From NCBI RefSeq assembly GCF_030063135.1, contig NZ_JASISO010000017.1, positions 62,001 through 126,000 of the forward strand: DNA of 64,000 nucleotides. Reading direction: 5' to 3'. Position 1 is the first letter of the stretch, and every line of letters starts with the position of its first letter. Under the pieces are notes generated by a model. That model did not search any database, was not told the DNA's origin, and was given only the letters and a program-made list of their open reading frames with translations. This stretch comes from Streptomyces sp. G-G2 (lineage in GTDB: Bacteria; Actinomycetota; Actinomycetes; Streptomycetales; Streptomycetaceae). A program made the translations under genes and the position numbers. This document shows, piece after piece, positions 50,120 to 58,498 of this stretch.

Positions 50120-50898
50120 CCGTCCGTACGAACCCCACCACACCCCGCGCCACGGTGGACAGCGACCGGTGGTTCCGGCGGTACGCCGTCCGCGCCGACC
50201 CGCGCCGCCGGCTCCTGGTCCTCCCGCACGCGGGCGGCTCGGCGAGCTTCTTCCACAGCTGGGGCGTCGCGTTCGACAGCGACACGGAAGTCCTGGTCGC
50301 CCGGTACCCGGGCCGGCACGACCGGCTCACGGACCCGTGCGTCGAGACCATGGACGAGCTCGCCGACCAGGTCACCGCCGCACTGCTGCCCTTCCTGGAC
50401 GTCCCCCTGTCGCTCTTCGGACACAGCATGGGCGCCTCCCTGGCCTACGAGGTCGCGCTGCGCCTGGAGAGCGGGCACGCGGTGCGCCCCGCGGCGCTCC
50501 ACGTGTCGAGCCGCAAGCCCCCGCACCGGCTGACCCCGCGCACCCTGCACAAGGAGAGCGACGACGCGCTGATCGCCGAGGTCCGCCGGCTCGGCGGCAC
50601 CGACGACGCCCTGCTGGACGACCCGGACCTGCGGGAGATCGTGCTGCCCGCGATCCGGGCCGACTTCACGGTCGTCGGCACCTACGGCCCCCGCGCCGCG
50701 ACCCCGGTGGGCTGCCCCGTCCACGCCCACATCGGCGACCAGGACCCGTCCACCACGGTGCGGGACATGTCCGCGTGGGCCGATGTCGCGCCCGCCGGGT
50801 TCGACCTCCAGGTGCTGCCCGGCGGCCACTTCTACCTGACGGAGCAGCGCGCGGCCCTGATCGCCTCCCTCGCGCGGCAGCTGACCGCCACCGGCTGA
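50116..50898 (+). CDS. Type II thioesterase, second copy
   Basis: A 260-residue alpha/beta hydrolase with the classical type II layout: LPHAGGSASFFHSW, RYPGRHDRL, GHSMGASLA (nucleophile S104), GDQDPST with the acid, and GGHFYL with the His. It overlaps the YbaK-like gene by ATGA and ends the Dap operon. It is a better match to the family norm than the copy at 31850-32722. It would deblock carrier domains of the NRPSs or of the A-T-oxygenase. Confidence 0.95.
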   Translation: MTVRTNPTTPRATVDSDRWFRRYAVRADPRRRLLVLPHAGGSASFFHSWGVAFDSDTEVLVARYPGRHDRLTDPCVETMDELADQVTAALLPFLDVPLSLFGHSMGASLAYEVALRLESGHAVRPAALHVSSRKPPHRLTPRTLHKESDDALIAEVRRLGGTDDALLDDPDLREIVLPAIRADFTVVGTYGPRAATPVGCPVHAHIGDQDPSTTVRDMSAWADVAPAGFDLQVLPGGHFYLTEQRAALIASLARQLTATG

Positions 50899-50928
50899 AC
50901 CGGGCCCCGGACCCTCGCCCGGACCCCC

Positions 50929-51432
50929 TCAGGCGCGGACGGCCGCGTCCGGCGCCGGACTCTCCGGCGCCGGGCCGCCCGGCGCCGGGCCGCCCGGCGC
51001 CGGTACGAGGCCGTCCGCCACCAGCCCCGCCAGCACCGCCTGCCCCAGCGCCACCACCGCCGACTGCGGCCGGACCATCACGGTGATCTCCCGGATCCGC
51101 GCGCCCTCGCCGCCGTCCCCCTCCAGGTGCAGCAGGTCGATGCCGTGGATCTCCTTCCCGTCCACCGTCGCCCGGAAGACCAGGACCGCCGCCGGGGCCT
51201 CGGTCCCGTCGGCCGCGGTCTGCGCGGCCCCCTCGAACCGGCCGACGTAACGGAAGTCCTCGAAGGTCCGCAGCAGCACACCGAAGAGCCCCGCCACCAT
51301 CGGCAGCCCCTCGAACGGCGTGAACTTCACCGGGCTGTAGAGCCGCACGTCCTCGGTGAACAGCTCGTTCAGGGCGGTGAGATCGCGGCGGTCGACGGCG
51401 GCACGGAAGCGGTCCACGGTGCTGGTGGTCAT
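50929..51432 (-). CDS. SnoaL/NTF2-like protein
   Basis: A 167-residue protein. The start is taken at ATG 51432 because GGAGGAGACGTC precedes it. The cone-shaped NTF2 fold is suggested by TVDRFRAAVDRRDLTALNELFTEDVRLYSP, followed by the beta-rich VLVFRATVDGKEIHGIDLLHLE. SnoaL-like proteins include small-molecule isomerases and cyclases but many have no known reaction. The C-terminus has a repeated Pro-Ala-Pro-Gly-Gly tail. It is divergent from the PadR gene and probably regulated by it. It is likely just outside the peptide cluster. Confidence 0.8.
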   Translation of the reverse strand: MTTSTVDRFRAAVDRRDLTALNELFTEDVRLYSPVKFTPFEGLPMVAGLFGVLLRTFEDFRYVGRFEGAAQTAADGTEAPAAVLVFRATVDGKEIHGIDLLHLEGDGGEGARIREITVMVRPQSAVVALGQAVLAGLVADGLVPAPGGPAPGGPAPESPAPDAAVRA

Positions 51433-51544
51433 GACGTCTCCTCCGTCCTCATACTCATGAAAACGATTACTCAATTTCTTGACTATGATGACCCAGGTCC
51501 CCGCCCGTGACCAGGCCCCGCGACAGCAGAGGAAGGCGAGCCCG
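51433..51544. promoter_or_regulatory. Divergent promoter region, probable PadR target
   Basis: 112 bases between the SnoaL-like gene (minus) and the PadR gene (plus). The stretch 51451-51491 is AT-rich in an otherwise GC-rich neighbourhood and holds a repeated TACTCA element. PadR proteins usually bind their own divergent intergenic region. The exact operator is not clear by eye. Confidence 0.45.
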
Positions 51545-52105
51545 ATGGCACTGCGCCACGCCGTACTGGCGGCGCTGCTCGACGAGGAACTGAGCGGCTA
51601 CCAGCTGGCCAAGGCCTTCGGCATGGGAGTGGCGAACTTCTGGCACGCCCTCCCGCAGCAGGTCTACGTCGAACTCGCCAAGCTCGAACAGGAAGGCCTG
51701 ATCGCGGGCCGCGAGGTGGTCCAGGACACCCGCCCCAACAAGCGGCTGTTCCAGGTCACCGCCACCGGCCTGGCCGAACTCGAACGGTTCACGGCCGCCG
51801 CCACCAAGCCCTCCTCCATCCGCGACGACCTCCTCGTCAAGGTCCAGGCCGCCGGACACGTCGACAGCGACGCCCTGATCGCCCAGCTCACCGAACGGGC
51901 CGCCTTCGCCACCGGCAAGGTCGAACTCTTCGAAGCCATGCTCCACAAGATGCGCGGCGAGCGCACCGAAGAGGAGTACCTGCGCCACGGCGACCGCATC
52001 GGCCCGTACCTGACCTGCCTGCGCGGCCTCGACTTCGAGCGGGCCAACCGCGACTGGTACGAGCGCACCGTGACGATCCTGCACGAGAGGCGGCGCCGGC
52101 CGTGA
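51545..52105 (+). CDS. PadR-family transcriptional regulator
   Basis: A 186-residue protein. ATG 51545 is chosen because GGAAGG lies 8 bases upstream and the protein then begins MALRHAVLAALLDEELSGYQLAKAF, the usual PadR N-terminus; upstream in-frame starts near 51479-51488 exist. The winged helix continues through VYVELAKLEQEGLI and PNKRLFQVTATGLAEL. The C-terminal half is the dimerising coiled-coil helices typical of the PadR-s2 (Vir-like) class. It probably represses the divergent SnoaL-like gene and possibly the downstream hydrolase, whose start overlaps its stop. Confidence 0.93.
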   Translation: MALRHAVLAALLDEELSGYQLAKAFGMGVANFWHALPQQVYVELAKLEQEGLIAGREVVQDTRPNKRLFQVTATGLAELERFTAAATKPSSIRDDLLVKVQAAGHVDSDALIAQLTERAAFATGKVELFEAMLHKMRGERTEEEYLRHGDRIGPYLTCLRGLDFERANRDWYERTVTILHERRRRP

Positions 52106-52887
52106 CCAGCGCTGGACCGCTCCGCCCCGGCCCGCTGCGCTACGTCGCCCTCGGCGACAGCCAGACCGAGGGCGTCGGCGACGGCGACGACACCACCGGC
52201 CTGCGCGGCTGCGCCGACCGCTTCGCCGAAGGGCTCGCCGCCCACCACCCCGGCGTCCTGTACGCCAACCTCGCCGTCCGCGGCCGCCTCGCCGGACAGG
52301 TCAGGCAGCAGCAGCTCGGCCCCGCCCTCGCCCTGCGCCCCGACCTGGCCACCGTCGTCGCCGGGGTCAACGACCTGCTGCGGCCCCGCTTCGACGCCGA
52401 CGAGGTCGCCGCCCACCTGGAGGCGATGTTCGAGGCGCTCACCGCCCGGGGCGCCCGCGTCGCCACCGTCACCTTCCCCGACGTCACCCGGCTCATCCCG
52501 CTCGCCCGGCCCCTCGGCTCCCGGATCGGCGCCCTCAACACCCGCATCCGGCTGGCCGCCGCGCGCCACGGCGTCGCCGTCGCCGACACGGCCCGCCACC
52601 CCGTGGTGATCGACCCCCGCCTGTGGAGCCCGGACCGGCTGCACGCGAACCCGCTCGGCCACGCCCGGATCGCCGCCGCCGTCGCCCACGCCCTCGCCCT
52701 GCCCGGCAGCGACGACGCCTGGACCCGCCCCCTGCCCGGCCCCCGCCCCCCGGACCGCACCACCCTGGACGACCTCCGCTGGGCCAACGCCTTCCTCGGC
52801 CCCTGGGTCGCCCGCCGCCTGCGCGGCCGCTCCTCCGGCACCGACCGCGCCCCGAAGCGCCCCACCCCCCTGCCCGTCACCACCTGA
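52102..52887 (+). CDS. SGNH/GDSL-family hydrolase
   Basis: A 261-residue protein from GTG 52102, overlapping the PadR stop. Block I VALGDSQTEGVG holds the nucleophile Ser; block III gives the Asn of VVAGVNDLL; block V gives the Asp and His in WSPDRLHANPLGHARIA. No signal peptide is seen, so it is probably intracellular. The last 40 residues are a Pro/Arg-rich tail. SGNH esterases act on a wide range of acyl esters and the substrate cannot be read from sequence. Confidence 0.93.
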   Translation: MTSAGPLRPGPLRYVALGDSQTEGVGDGDDTTGLRGCADRFAEGLAAHHPGVLYANLAVRGRLAGQVRQQQLGPALALRPDLATVVAGVNDLLRPRFDADEVAAHLEAMFEALTARGARVATVTFPDVTRLIPLARPLGSRIGALNTRIRLAAARHGVAVADTARHPVVIDPRLWSPDRLHANPLGHARIAAAVAHALALPGSDDAWTRPLPGPRPPDRTTLDDLRWANAFLGPWVARRLRGRSSGTDRAPKRPTPLPVTT

Positions 52888-52922
52888 ACGGACCGCCCCC
52901 GTCCCCACCGGCGGACCCGCGC

Positions 52923-54158
52923 CTACGCCCTCGCCGCCCGCCCCGCGTCGTACGCCGTCAGGGCCGCCGCCAGCCTGCGCGCGTCGCCCGGGTCCGTCGC
53001 GTCGTACCCGGTCAGCAGATGGATCCGGCCGAGCCGGTAGGTCAGCGTGTTGCGGTGCACCGTCAGCGCGTCCGCGGCCTGCGCCCGCCGGTAGCCCGCC
53101 GCGACGAACTCCCGCAGCGTGCCCAGCAGATGGGGCTGCCCCGCCAGCGGCGCCAGCGTCCCGGCCAGCGCGTCGCGCGCCGGGCCCGGCTGGACCAGCT
53201 GGTACTCCACGGCCAGATCACCGAGCCGGTACAGCCCCGGCTCCCGCCCCAGGGTCTCCGCCAGCGCCAGCACCTCGGCCGCCTCGGTGTGCGCCTGCGC
53301 GATCGCGGCGTGCCCGCCCGCGACGGCCGCCGCCGCCAGGCAGCGCAGCCCCGTCGCCGCCTCCAGCCGCCCGAGCACCCGCCGCGCCCCGCCCGCCCGC
53401 ACCGGCTCGCCCCGCTCCGCGCGCTCACCCCGGCCCCGCCGCCCCCGCTCCGGACCGGCCCCGCAACCCTCCTCCGCCACGGGTACCAGCAGCACCCCGC
53501 CCTCCCCCTTGAGCGTCGCCAACACCCCAGGATCCCGGTCGAGTTCGGACCGTACCGCCCTCAGCACCCCGGTCGTCACACCCCCCTGCGCCTCCGGCAG
53601 CCGGAAGACCACCACGTCGTACCGCTGGGCCAGCGTGCGCCCGTACCGCTCCGCCGCCCGCCGCGCCGGACGCCCGGCCAGCAGGACATCGGCCAGGTCC
53701 CGCCCGTGCTCGCGCTGCTCCCAGTCGAGGTCGGCCTGCTCCCGTACGTACGCCTGCGCGACCTTCGGCATCACCTCCGCGAGGAAGGCGAGCAGCCGCG
53801 TCCCCAGTACGTACGGATCGATCCCCGCCCCGCCCTCCGGGACGGCCAGCCGCCACGCCTCGCCCGCCCCGAGCGAGTACACCCGCAGCACCGCCTCCAG
53901 CGGCACCCCGTCCCGCGCCCGCTCCGCCCCCCACGCGACCGGCGCGGCCAGCTCCGCCGCGTCGGGCAGCCGCCCCTCGGCCAAGGTGGTGAGGAACAGC
54001 CGCAGCACCGCCTCGGTGTTCGCGAGCAGGTCCCCGTCGATCACGCTGCCGGGCAGCAGCCGGTAGGCCGGGATCGCGGCGGTCAGCCGGGCGACGGTGG
54101 CCGCGGCGATCTCCCCGGCCCGGGGCAGCAACGACGCGGCGAAACCGGACTCGTCCAT
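52923..54158 (-). CDS. PucR-like (CdaR-type) helix-turn-helix regulator
   Basis: A 411-residue protein from ATG 54158. A longer frame to 54227 lacks support. It has an N-terminal all-helical RsbR-like region, a middle GGDEF-like regulatory domain, and a C-terminal helix-turn-helix LREFVAAGYRRAQAADALTVHRNTLTYRLGRI characteristic of PucR/CdaR regulators. The HTH motif HRNTLTYRL is diagnostic. The target is not evident, but the divergent secreted lipase gene is a candidate. Confidence 0.92.
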   Translation of the reverse strand: MDESGFAASLLPRAGEIAAATVARLTAAIPAYRLLPGSVIDGDLLANTEAVLRLFLTTLAEGRLPDAAELAAPVAWGAERARDGVPLEAVLRVYSLGAGEAWRLAVPEGGAGIDPYVLGTRLLAFLAEVMPKVAQAYVREQADLDWEQREHGRDLADVLLAGRPARRAAERYGRTLAQRYDVVVFRLPEAQGGVTTGVLRAVRSELDRDPGVLATLKGEGGVLLVPVAEEGCGAGPERGRRGRGERAERGEPVRAGGARRVLGRLEAATGLRCLAAAAVAGGHAAIAQAHTEAAEVLALAETLGREPGLYRLGDLAVEYQLVQPGPARDALAGTLAPLAGQPHLLGTLREFVAAGYRRAQAADALTVHRNTLTYRLGRIHLLTGYDATDPGDARRLAAALTAYDAGRAARA

Positions 54159-54250
54159 CCGCACATTGTCACCGCGCACAAACGCGGGAGGAAGCTTTAT
54201 GCGCGTACCGCCAGGGGACACGGCCACCCCACCGGAGCATCCTGTGCAGT

Positions 54251-54310
54251 CCGACCAGCCCGCGACCCGACCAGCCCACGATCCGACCAGCCCGCGATCC
54301 GACCAGAACG
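54251..54310. repeat. 16-base tandem repeat, about 3.75 copies
   Basis: CCGACCAGCCCGCGAT-type units start at 54251, 54267, 54283 and 54299. The first three copies differ by one or two bases and the last is incomplete. They lie in the leader between the divergent PucR-like and lipase genes, ending 25 bases before the lipase start. They could be a slipped-strand expansion or clustered binding sites. Confidence 0.85.
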
Positions 54311-54334
54311 GCCCATCCCCCCAGGAGCGTTCCG

Positions 54335-55234
54335 ATGACAGCGACAGCGACAGCGCACCCCCTCCGCCGGTGGCTCGCCCGGGCCGCCCTCCCGCTGGCC
54401 CTCGCCCTGGCGGCGGCCACCGCCGCCCCCGCCCACCACGCCGACGCGGCGCCCGCGGCCTCCGGCGGCGTCAACGACTTCTCCTGCCGCCCCAGCGCCG
54501 CCCACCCCGAACCGGTCGTCCTCCTCCACGGCACCTTCGCCACCTGGTACGAGGACCTCAACTACCTCCAGGCCGACCTCGCCGCCCGCGGCTACTGCAC
54601 CTTCGCCCTCACCTACGGCGCCTACGACGGCTTCCCGCTGGTCGGCGGCCTCAAGCCGGTGGCGCTCTCCAACGTCGAGATCAAGGAGTACGCCGAGCGG
54701 GTGCGCGCCGCCACCGGCGCGGCCCAGGTCAGCGTCGTAGGCCACTCCGAGGGCGGCCTCCAGGCCCTCTACCTCGCCAAGATGCAGGGCATCCAGCCGC
54801 ACATCAAGGCGGTCGTCGCCATCGCGCCCCCCACCCACGGCACGGACGCCTCCCGCCTGGTCGACCTCGGGAACAAGGTCCTCGGACCCGGCACCCTCGA
54901 CACCATCGCGGCCACCCTCGGCTTCCCGGTCCTGTCCGACGAGTTCCCCGGCGGCCCCGCGGTCACCGCCCTCAACGACGGCCCGGTGGCCCAGCCCGGG
55001 ATCGCGTACACGATCATCTCCTCGCGCTACGACGAACTCGTCACCCCCACGGAAACGGCCTTCGTCCGCGAACCCGGCGTCAAGAACCAGTACGTCCAGG
55101 ACTCCTGCCCGCTCGACCCGGTCGGCCACATCGGCGAGGCGTACGACCTCAACGTCTGGCACCTGGTCGGCAACGCCCTCGACCCCCGCCGCGCCACCCC
55201 GCTCGCGATCTGCGCCGTCGGCTCCCCGGGCTGA
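54335..55234 (+). CDS. Secreted alpha/beta lipase/esterase
   Basis: A 299-residue exported lipase. Signal peptide: TAHPLRRWLARAALPLALALAAATAAPAHHADA, with Arg residues before the hydrophobic core. Mature part: oxyanion VVLLHGTFATW, nucleophile VVGHSEGGLQALY, acid near SSRYDELVTP and His in DPVGHIGEAYD, with two or more Cys (FSC, DSC, GYC). This matches Streptomyces/actinobacterial lipase class 2 (EstB/LipA-like) enzymes. It lies downstream of a repeat-containing leader and ends at a convergent terminator. Confidence 0.93.
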   Translation: MTATATAHPLRRWLARAALPLALALAAATAAPAHHADAAPAASGGVNDFSCRPSAAHPEPVVLLHGTFATWYEDLNYLQADLAARGYCTFALTYGAYDGFPLVGGLKPVALSNVEIKEYAERVRAATGAAQVSVVGHSEGGLQALYLAKMQGIQPHIKAVVAIAPPTHGTDASRLVDLGNKVLGPGTLDTIAATLGFPVLSDEFPGGPAVTALNDGPVAQPGIAYTIISSRYDELVTPTETAFVREPGVKNQYVQDSCPLDPVGHIGEAYDLNVWHLVGNALDPRRATPLAICAVGSPG

Positions 55235-55241
55235 CGCGCCC

Positions 55242-55273
55242 CGGGCGGGGGCGGGGACCCCCGGCCCCGCCCG
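55242..55273. terminator. GC-rich bidirectional terminator
   Basis: CGGGCGGGG (55242-55250) pairs with CCCCGCCCG (55265-55273), with a further GGGG/CCCC pairing in the loop. It sits between the convergent lipase and phosphoesterase genes. Confidence 0.6.
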
Positions 55274-55297
55274 CCTACCCCCCCGCCTACCCCCCGC

Positions 55298-56869
55298 CTA
55301 GCGCCCGCGCTGGATCTCGAAGTGGTCCACCCGCTGCCCCGACTCCGCGAGCGCGCTGACCGTCAGCTTCGGGTGCCGCCCGGCCTCCACCTCCACCGCG
55401 AGGAACGAGTAGTTGGTGTACCGCACCCGCGACCACTCGACGGTCTCGGTCGCCTTCGCACCGCCCTTGACCCACCGGTAGGTGTCCACGCTGTCGCGGT
55501 CCGCGACATGGCCCTCGTACGAGTCCGGCACCGGGAAGCTGTACAGCGAACGCCCCGCCGCACCCGCCGTGACGTACACGATGCCGTCCTTCGTCGGGTC
55601 GGTGCGCTCGCCGATCGGCACCTTGCGGCCGACCTTGTTGCCCTTGATGGCGTCGGTGCGCTCGTACACGTGGTTGTGGCCGTTGATGACCAGGTCCACC
55701 TGGTGCTTCTCGAACAGCGGCACCCACACGTCGCGCACCCCGCCCTCCGAGGCGTGCGAGCTGGTCGTCGAGAACGCGCAGTGGTGGAAGAACACCACGA
55801 CGAAGTCGACGTCGGGGTGGTGCCGCAGCTCGCCCAGGCGCCGGTCCAGCCACGCGGTCTGCTTGCCGCCGCTGATGCCGAAGTTGGCGGGGATCTCGTA
55901 CGAGACGTCATTGGCGTCGAGTGCGATCACCCCCACGTTGCCGTGCACGAACGAGTACACGCCGGGCTGGTTGACCGGGTCCGGGCCGTTGTCCGGCAGG
56001 GACCAGCGGGCGTTCTGCCCGCCGTAGCCCTGCGGCGAGTACCAGGCCTCCATGTCGTGGTTGCCGGTCGTCACCATCCACGGCACGCTCTTGGCGACCG
56101 TCTCCGTCTGCGCGAGGAACTGGTCCCAGGTCCGCGCGTCGTACGTGTCGCCCGTGGTCCCCGAACCCGCGGAGTCGGCGTAGCAGATGTCACCCGCGTG
56201 CAGGTGGAAGGACGGGTTCTGGGCCAGCAGCACCGCGTCGTTGCCCAGCGCGTGATAGCTCACGCCCTGGTCGCCGAAGGCGGTGAAGGTGAAGTTCCCG
56301 GGGCGCGCGGGCGCGGTGGTGAAGGTGCCGAGCGTGCCCAGGTTCCGGTGGTCCGCCGGGTCGAACCCGTCGTGGCCGACGCCGTAGTAGTACGTCTGTC
56401 CCGGCCGCAGCCGGTCCAGCCCCGCGTGCAGGTAGAACTGCTCGGCCGCCGCGATCTTGCCGCCGTTCAGGACGGGGGTGCTCAGGTGCCGCACCTCGGC
56501 GTCGATCTTCCGGCTGAGTGCCCAGGGACTGGTACCGACCCGCAGGTACGGATTCCTGACCGCGAACGGCACCTGCCAGGAGACCCGCATCTGCGTCTTC
56601 GGGTCCGCGCCGAACTGCAGGTGCCGCGCGAACGGCGCGGTCAGCGACCCGTCCACCCCGCGCCGTTCGCCCGACGTCACCAGAGCGGGCGCCGCGTGGG
56701 CGGGCGAGGCCGCGCCCGCGCCGAGGCCGACACCGGCCACGGCCGCGGTGACCGCGCCCGCCCGCAGCGCCCCACGCCGCGTCAGCTTCGAGCGCAGGTA
56801 GTCGTGCTGCTCGGCCATGCTCATCCGCGCGACGAGCTTCTTCGGGATACCGAAATCAGGAAGGTCCAT
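55298..56869 (-). CDS. Tat-exported purple-acid-phosphatase-like metallophosphoesterase
   Basis: A 523-residue exported enzyme. The twin-arginine signal LTRRGALRAGAVTAAVAG follows an unusually long n-region of about 29 residues. An N-terminal fibronectin-III-like domain (residues 70-190) comes before the catalytic domain. Metal-ligand motifs are in order: FGDQG, GDICYAD, TGNHDME, FFHHCAF and INGHNHVYER, the full purple acid phosphatase set (the Asp, Tyr, Asn, His residues that bind the two metals). It releases phosphate from organic esters outside the cell, and PhoP control is likely in Streptomyces. Confidence 0.95.
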   Translation of the reverse strand: MDLPDFGIPKKLVARMSMAEQHDYLRSKLTRRGALRAGAVTAAVAGVGLGAGAASPAHAAPALVTSGERRGVDGSLTAPFARHLQFGADPKTQMRVSWQVPFAVRNPYLRVGTSPWALSRKIDAEVRHLSTPVLNGGKIAAAEQFYLHAGLDRLRPGQTYYYGVGHDGFDPADHRNLGTLGTFTTAPARPGNFTFTAFGDQGVSYHALGNDAVLLAQNPSFHLHAGDICYADSAGSGTTGDTYDARTWDQFLAQTETVAKSVPWMVTTGNHDMEAWYSPQGYGGQNARWSLPDNGPDPVNQPGVYSFVHGNVGVIALDANDVSYEIPANFGISGGKQTAWLDRRLGELRHHPDVDFVVVFFHHCAFSTTSSHASEGGVRDVWVPLFEKHQVDLVINGHNHVYERTDAIKGNKVGRKVPIGERTDPTKDGIVYVTAGAAGRSLYSFPVPDSYEGHVADRDSVDTYRWVKGGAKATETVEWSRVRYTNYSFLAVEVEAGRHPKLTVSALAESGQRVDHFEIQRGR

Positions 56870-56978
56870 GGCCGGAAACTTCCTCTCCCCGGGCGACGCG
56901 AATCCGACGTACGGGCGAACGGGGGGCGTACAGGCGGTCAGGGGGGTCCTAAGAAACCGGGCGGGTACACGGACCCGA

Positions 56979-57404
56979 TCAGGCCGGTACGCAGACCTCC
57001 TTGCCCTTGAGCGTGCCCTGCCCCACCACCTCGATCAGCGGGTAGACACACCCCGCGGCGAGGTACGTCGACCAGGTCTCGGTGCCGGTGTCGGTCCCCG
57101 GCACCAGCGGACCGTGCACGTTCTTGCTGAAGTTCGCGCCGCCCCCCGTGGTGTTCTGCCACCCGAGCCGCACGTGCACCGCGGACCCCGCCCGCTTCCA
57201 GTACCCGACGCCGATCACGCCCGACGCCCCGACCCTGCCGTTGACGTCGATGCACAGGCTCCCGTTGCCGAGGTCCGTACACCGCTGTACGTACCCCCGT
57301 ACGGCCCCGCCCTCGGCGTGCGCCGCCCCGGTCGTCGCCACCACCAGCAGCGCCCCGCCCGCGGCCACCATCCACGCCCTCGCGAACCTCCGCCTGTCAC
57401 GCAT
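56979..57404 (-). CDS. Small secreted protein, unknown function
   Basis: A 141-residue protein from ATG 57404 with AAGGGA upstream; a longer frame upstream is unsupported. Signal peptide MRDRRRFARAWMVAAGGALLVVATTGAAHA. The mature part has four Cys (QRC, SLC, AGC, EVC) and many Gly, Thr and aromatic residues in short beta-like stretches (SGVIGVGYWKRAGSAVHVRLGW). The family is not recognised. It is transcribed in the same direction as the upstream small membrane gene and away from the phosphatase promoter. Confidence 0.75.
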   Translation of the reverse strand: MRDRRRFARAWMVAAGGALLVVATTGAAHAEGGAVRGYVQRCTDLGNGSLCIDVNGRVGASGVIGVGYWKRAGSAVHVRLGWQNTTGGGANFSKNVHGPLVPGTDTGTETWSTYLAAGCVYPLIEVVGQGTLKGKEVCVPA

Positions 57405-57531
57405 GCCGTGTTCCCTTCTGCCGGGGGAGCGCCGGGAACGGGACGAACCCGGCGCCATCACACCGACGAGCCTCGCCCCTCCCGCCGCCCAGGTCGATGA
57501 CCCACCCGTCGCCCACCCCAAGGGGACACGG

Positions 57532-57843
57532 TCAACCCCCCGGGAAACCCCCGCGGGGACCGGGCCGGGTTGCTGTGGAACGTATGCCGGTCCGTATCCG
57601 GCCGCCCCCCGTCGCGCGGTCCTCGCCCCGGCCCCGCATGGTCAGCGAGAGGGTGATGTTCACGATCAGCAGGACCAGCGGCACGGGCCAGGCCGCGGGG
57701 AACCCCTGCAGGATGTCGAAGGCGGCGGCGAGAACACCTTCGAACGCGAAGAACCAGACGGGCAGCCGGTAGTCGGCGGGAGTCCGGACACTGCTGTCGG
57801 CGCTGCCGTCGGCACTGCTGCCGGTCTTCTTCAGGATGTTCAC
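57532..57843 (-). CDS. Putative small membrane protein
   Basis: A 103-residue product from GTG 57843, with GGGGGCAGC as a possible ribosome binding site. Two hydrophobic helices: LPVWFFAFEGVLAAAFDILQ and WPVPLVLLIVNITLSLTM. An N-terminal Ser/Asp-rich tail and a basic Gly-rich C-terminal tail flank them. The frame extends much further upstream as noncoding shadow, so the start is uncertain, and codon bias weakens after the second helix. It could be a genuine small DUF-type membrane protein. Confidence 0.5.
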   Translation of the reverse strand: MNILKKTGSSADGSADSSVRTPADYRLPVWFFAFEGVLAAAFDILQGFPAAWPVPLVLLIVNITLSLTMRGRGEDRATGGGRIRTGIRSTATRPGPRGGFPGG

Positions 57844-57929
57844 GCTGCTGCCCCCGTGGTCGGTGTAGTGATCCACATTTTTGCGCGGGGGAGCGCACTG
57901 GAGGCAGGGGCCGCGGGTCAACTCTCCAC

Positions 57930-57945
57930 CATGACAGCTGTCATG
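57930..57945. promoter_or_regulatory. 16-base perfect palindrome, putative operator
   Basis: CATGACAGCTGTCATG is fully self-complementary. It lies 87 bases upstream of the small membrane protein start and 33 bases beyond the stop of the next gene on the same strand. TGACA-TGTCA cores are common for dimeric regulators (GntR, MerR types). Confidence 0.5.
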
Positions 57946-57977
57946 CGCCGCCCTCGGGACCCCTGGCACGGCCCGTC

Positions 57978-58349
57978 TCAGACAGGACCGAAGAGGTCCT
58001 CGCCCACACCGTCGAGGATGAACCCGCTGTCGAACCGGACCCGCACTGTCACCCGGGGCCCCTGCTCCTGGAACGCGGTCCACGCGGGCTTCAGGGAGGC
58101 GACCTTCTCCTCGAGCTGCTTCCTGCTCTCCGCCGGCATCTCGTGGCCGAAGCTGTCGAGCAGCGATCCGAGCCGCGCGTACTCGCGTACGTCGTCGCTC
58201 TCGTGATGGTGCTCGACCACGCCCTCGACGACCCCTCCCGTACCCGCGCCCAGGACCAGGAACCCGGAGGAGCCCTCCTCGCCCCCACCCAGTTCGCCCA
58301 GCCTGACGTCCGCGGCCAGCGCCACCCGCTGGCCTTCCTGCAAAGTCAT
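57978..58349 (-). CDS. Conserved hypothetical protein, acidic
   Basis: A 123-residue protein from ATG 58349 with GGGAGAG before it. It begins MTLQEGQRVALAADVRLGELGGGEEG and has a glycine-rich first third, a histidine-rich EHHHESDDVREY segment and a helical second half (EMPAESRKQLEEKVASLKPAWTAFQEQG) ending in beta strands. No signal peptide or catalytic motif can be named. It is a soluble cytosolic protein of unknown role. Confidence 0.7.
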   Translation of the reverse strand: MTLQEGQRVALAADVRLGELGGGEEGSSGFLVLGAGTGGVVEGVVEHHHESDDVREYARLGSLLDSFGHEMPAESRKQLEEKVASLKPAWTAFQEQGPRVTVRVRFDSGFILDGVGEDLFGPV

Positions 58350-58468
58350 CGGCTCTCCCTCTCCCACCTGTCCGTCCGCCGGGCCGACCCGGCCCGACCC
58401 CACCCATCAGAGCACAGCGCTCACGCCGATCGGCGATCGAGGCGACGGGACGCTCACCCGGCAAGCCC

Positions 58469-58484
58469 CGCCCGGCCGGGCGGA
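58469..58484 (-). terminator. GC-rich palindrome after the protease gene
   Basis: CCGCCCGGCCGGGCGG begins 15 bases beyond the stop of the minus-strand protease gene. Folded back it makes a stem with a tiny loop, so it is a possible terminator. Confidence 0.35.
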
Positions 58485-58498
58485 ACGCGCCCCCGGGG

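Noticed and set aside
50929..51010. GGCGCC-rich repeats at the end of the SnoaL-like gene as a terminator or attachment site
   Set aside because: They encode a Pro-Ala-Pro-Gly-Gly tail in frame. No separate function can be supported.
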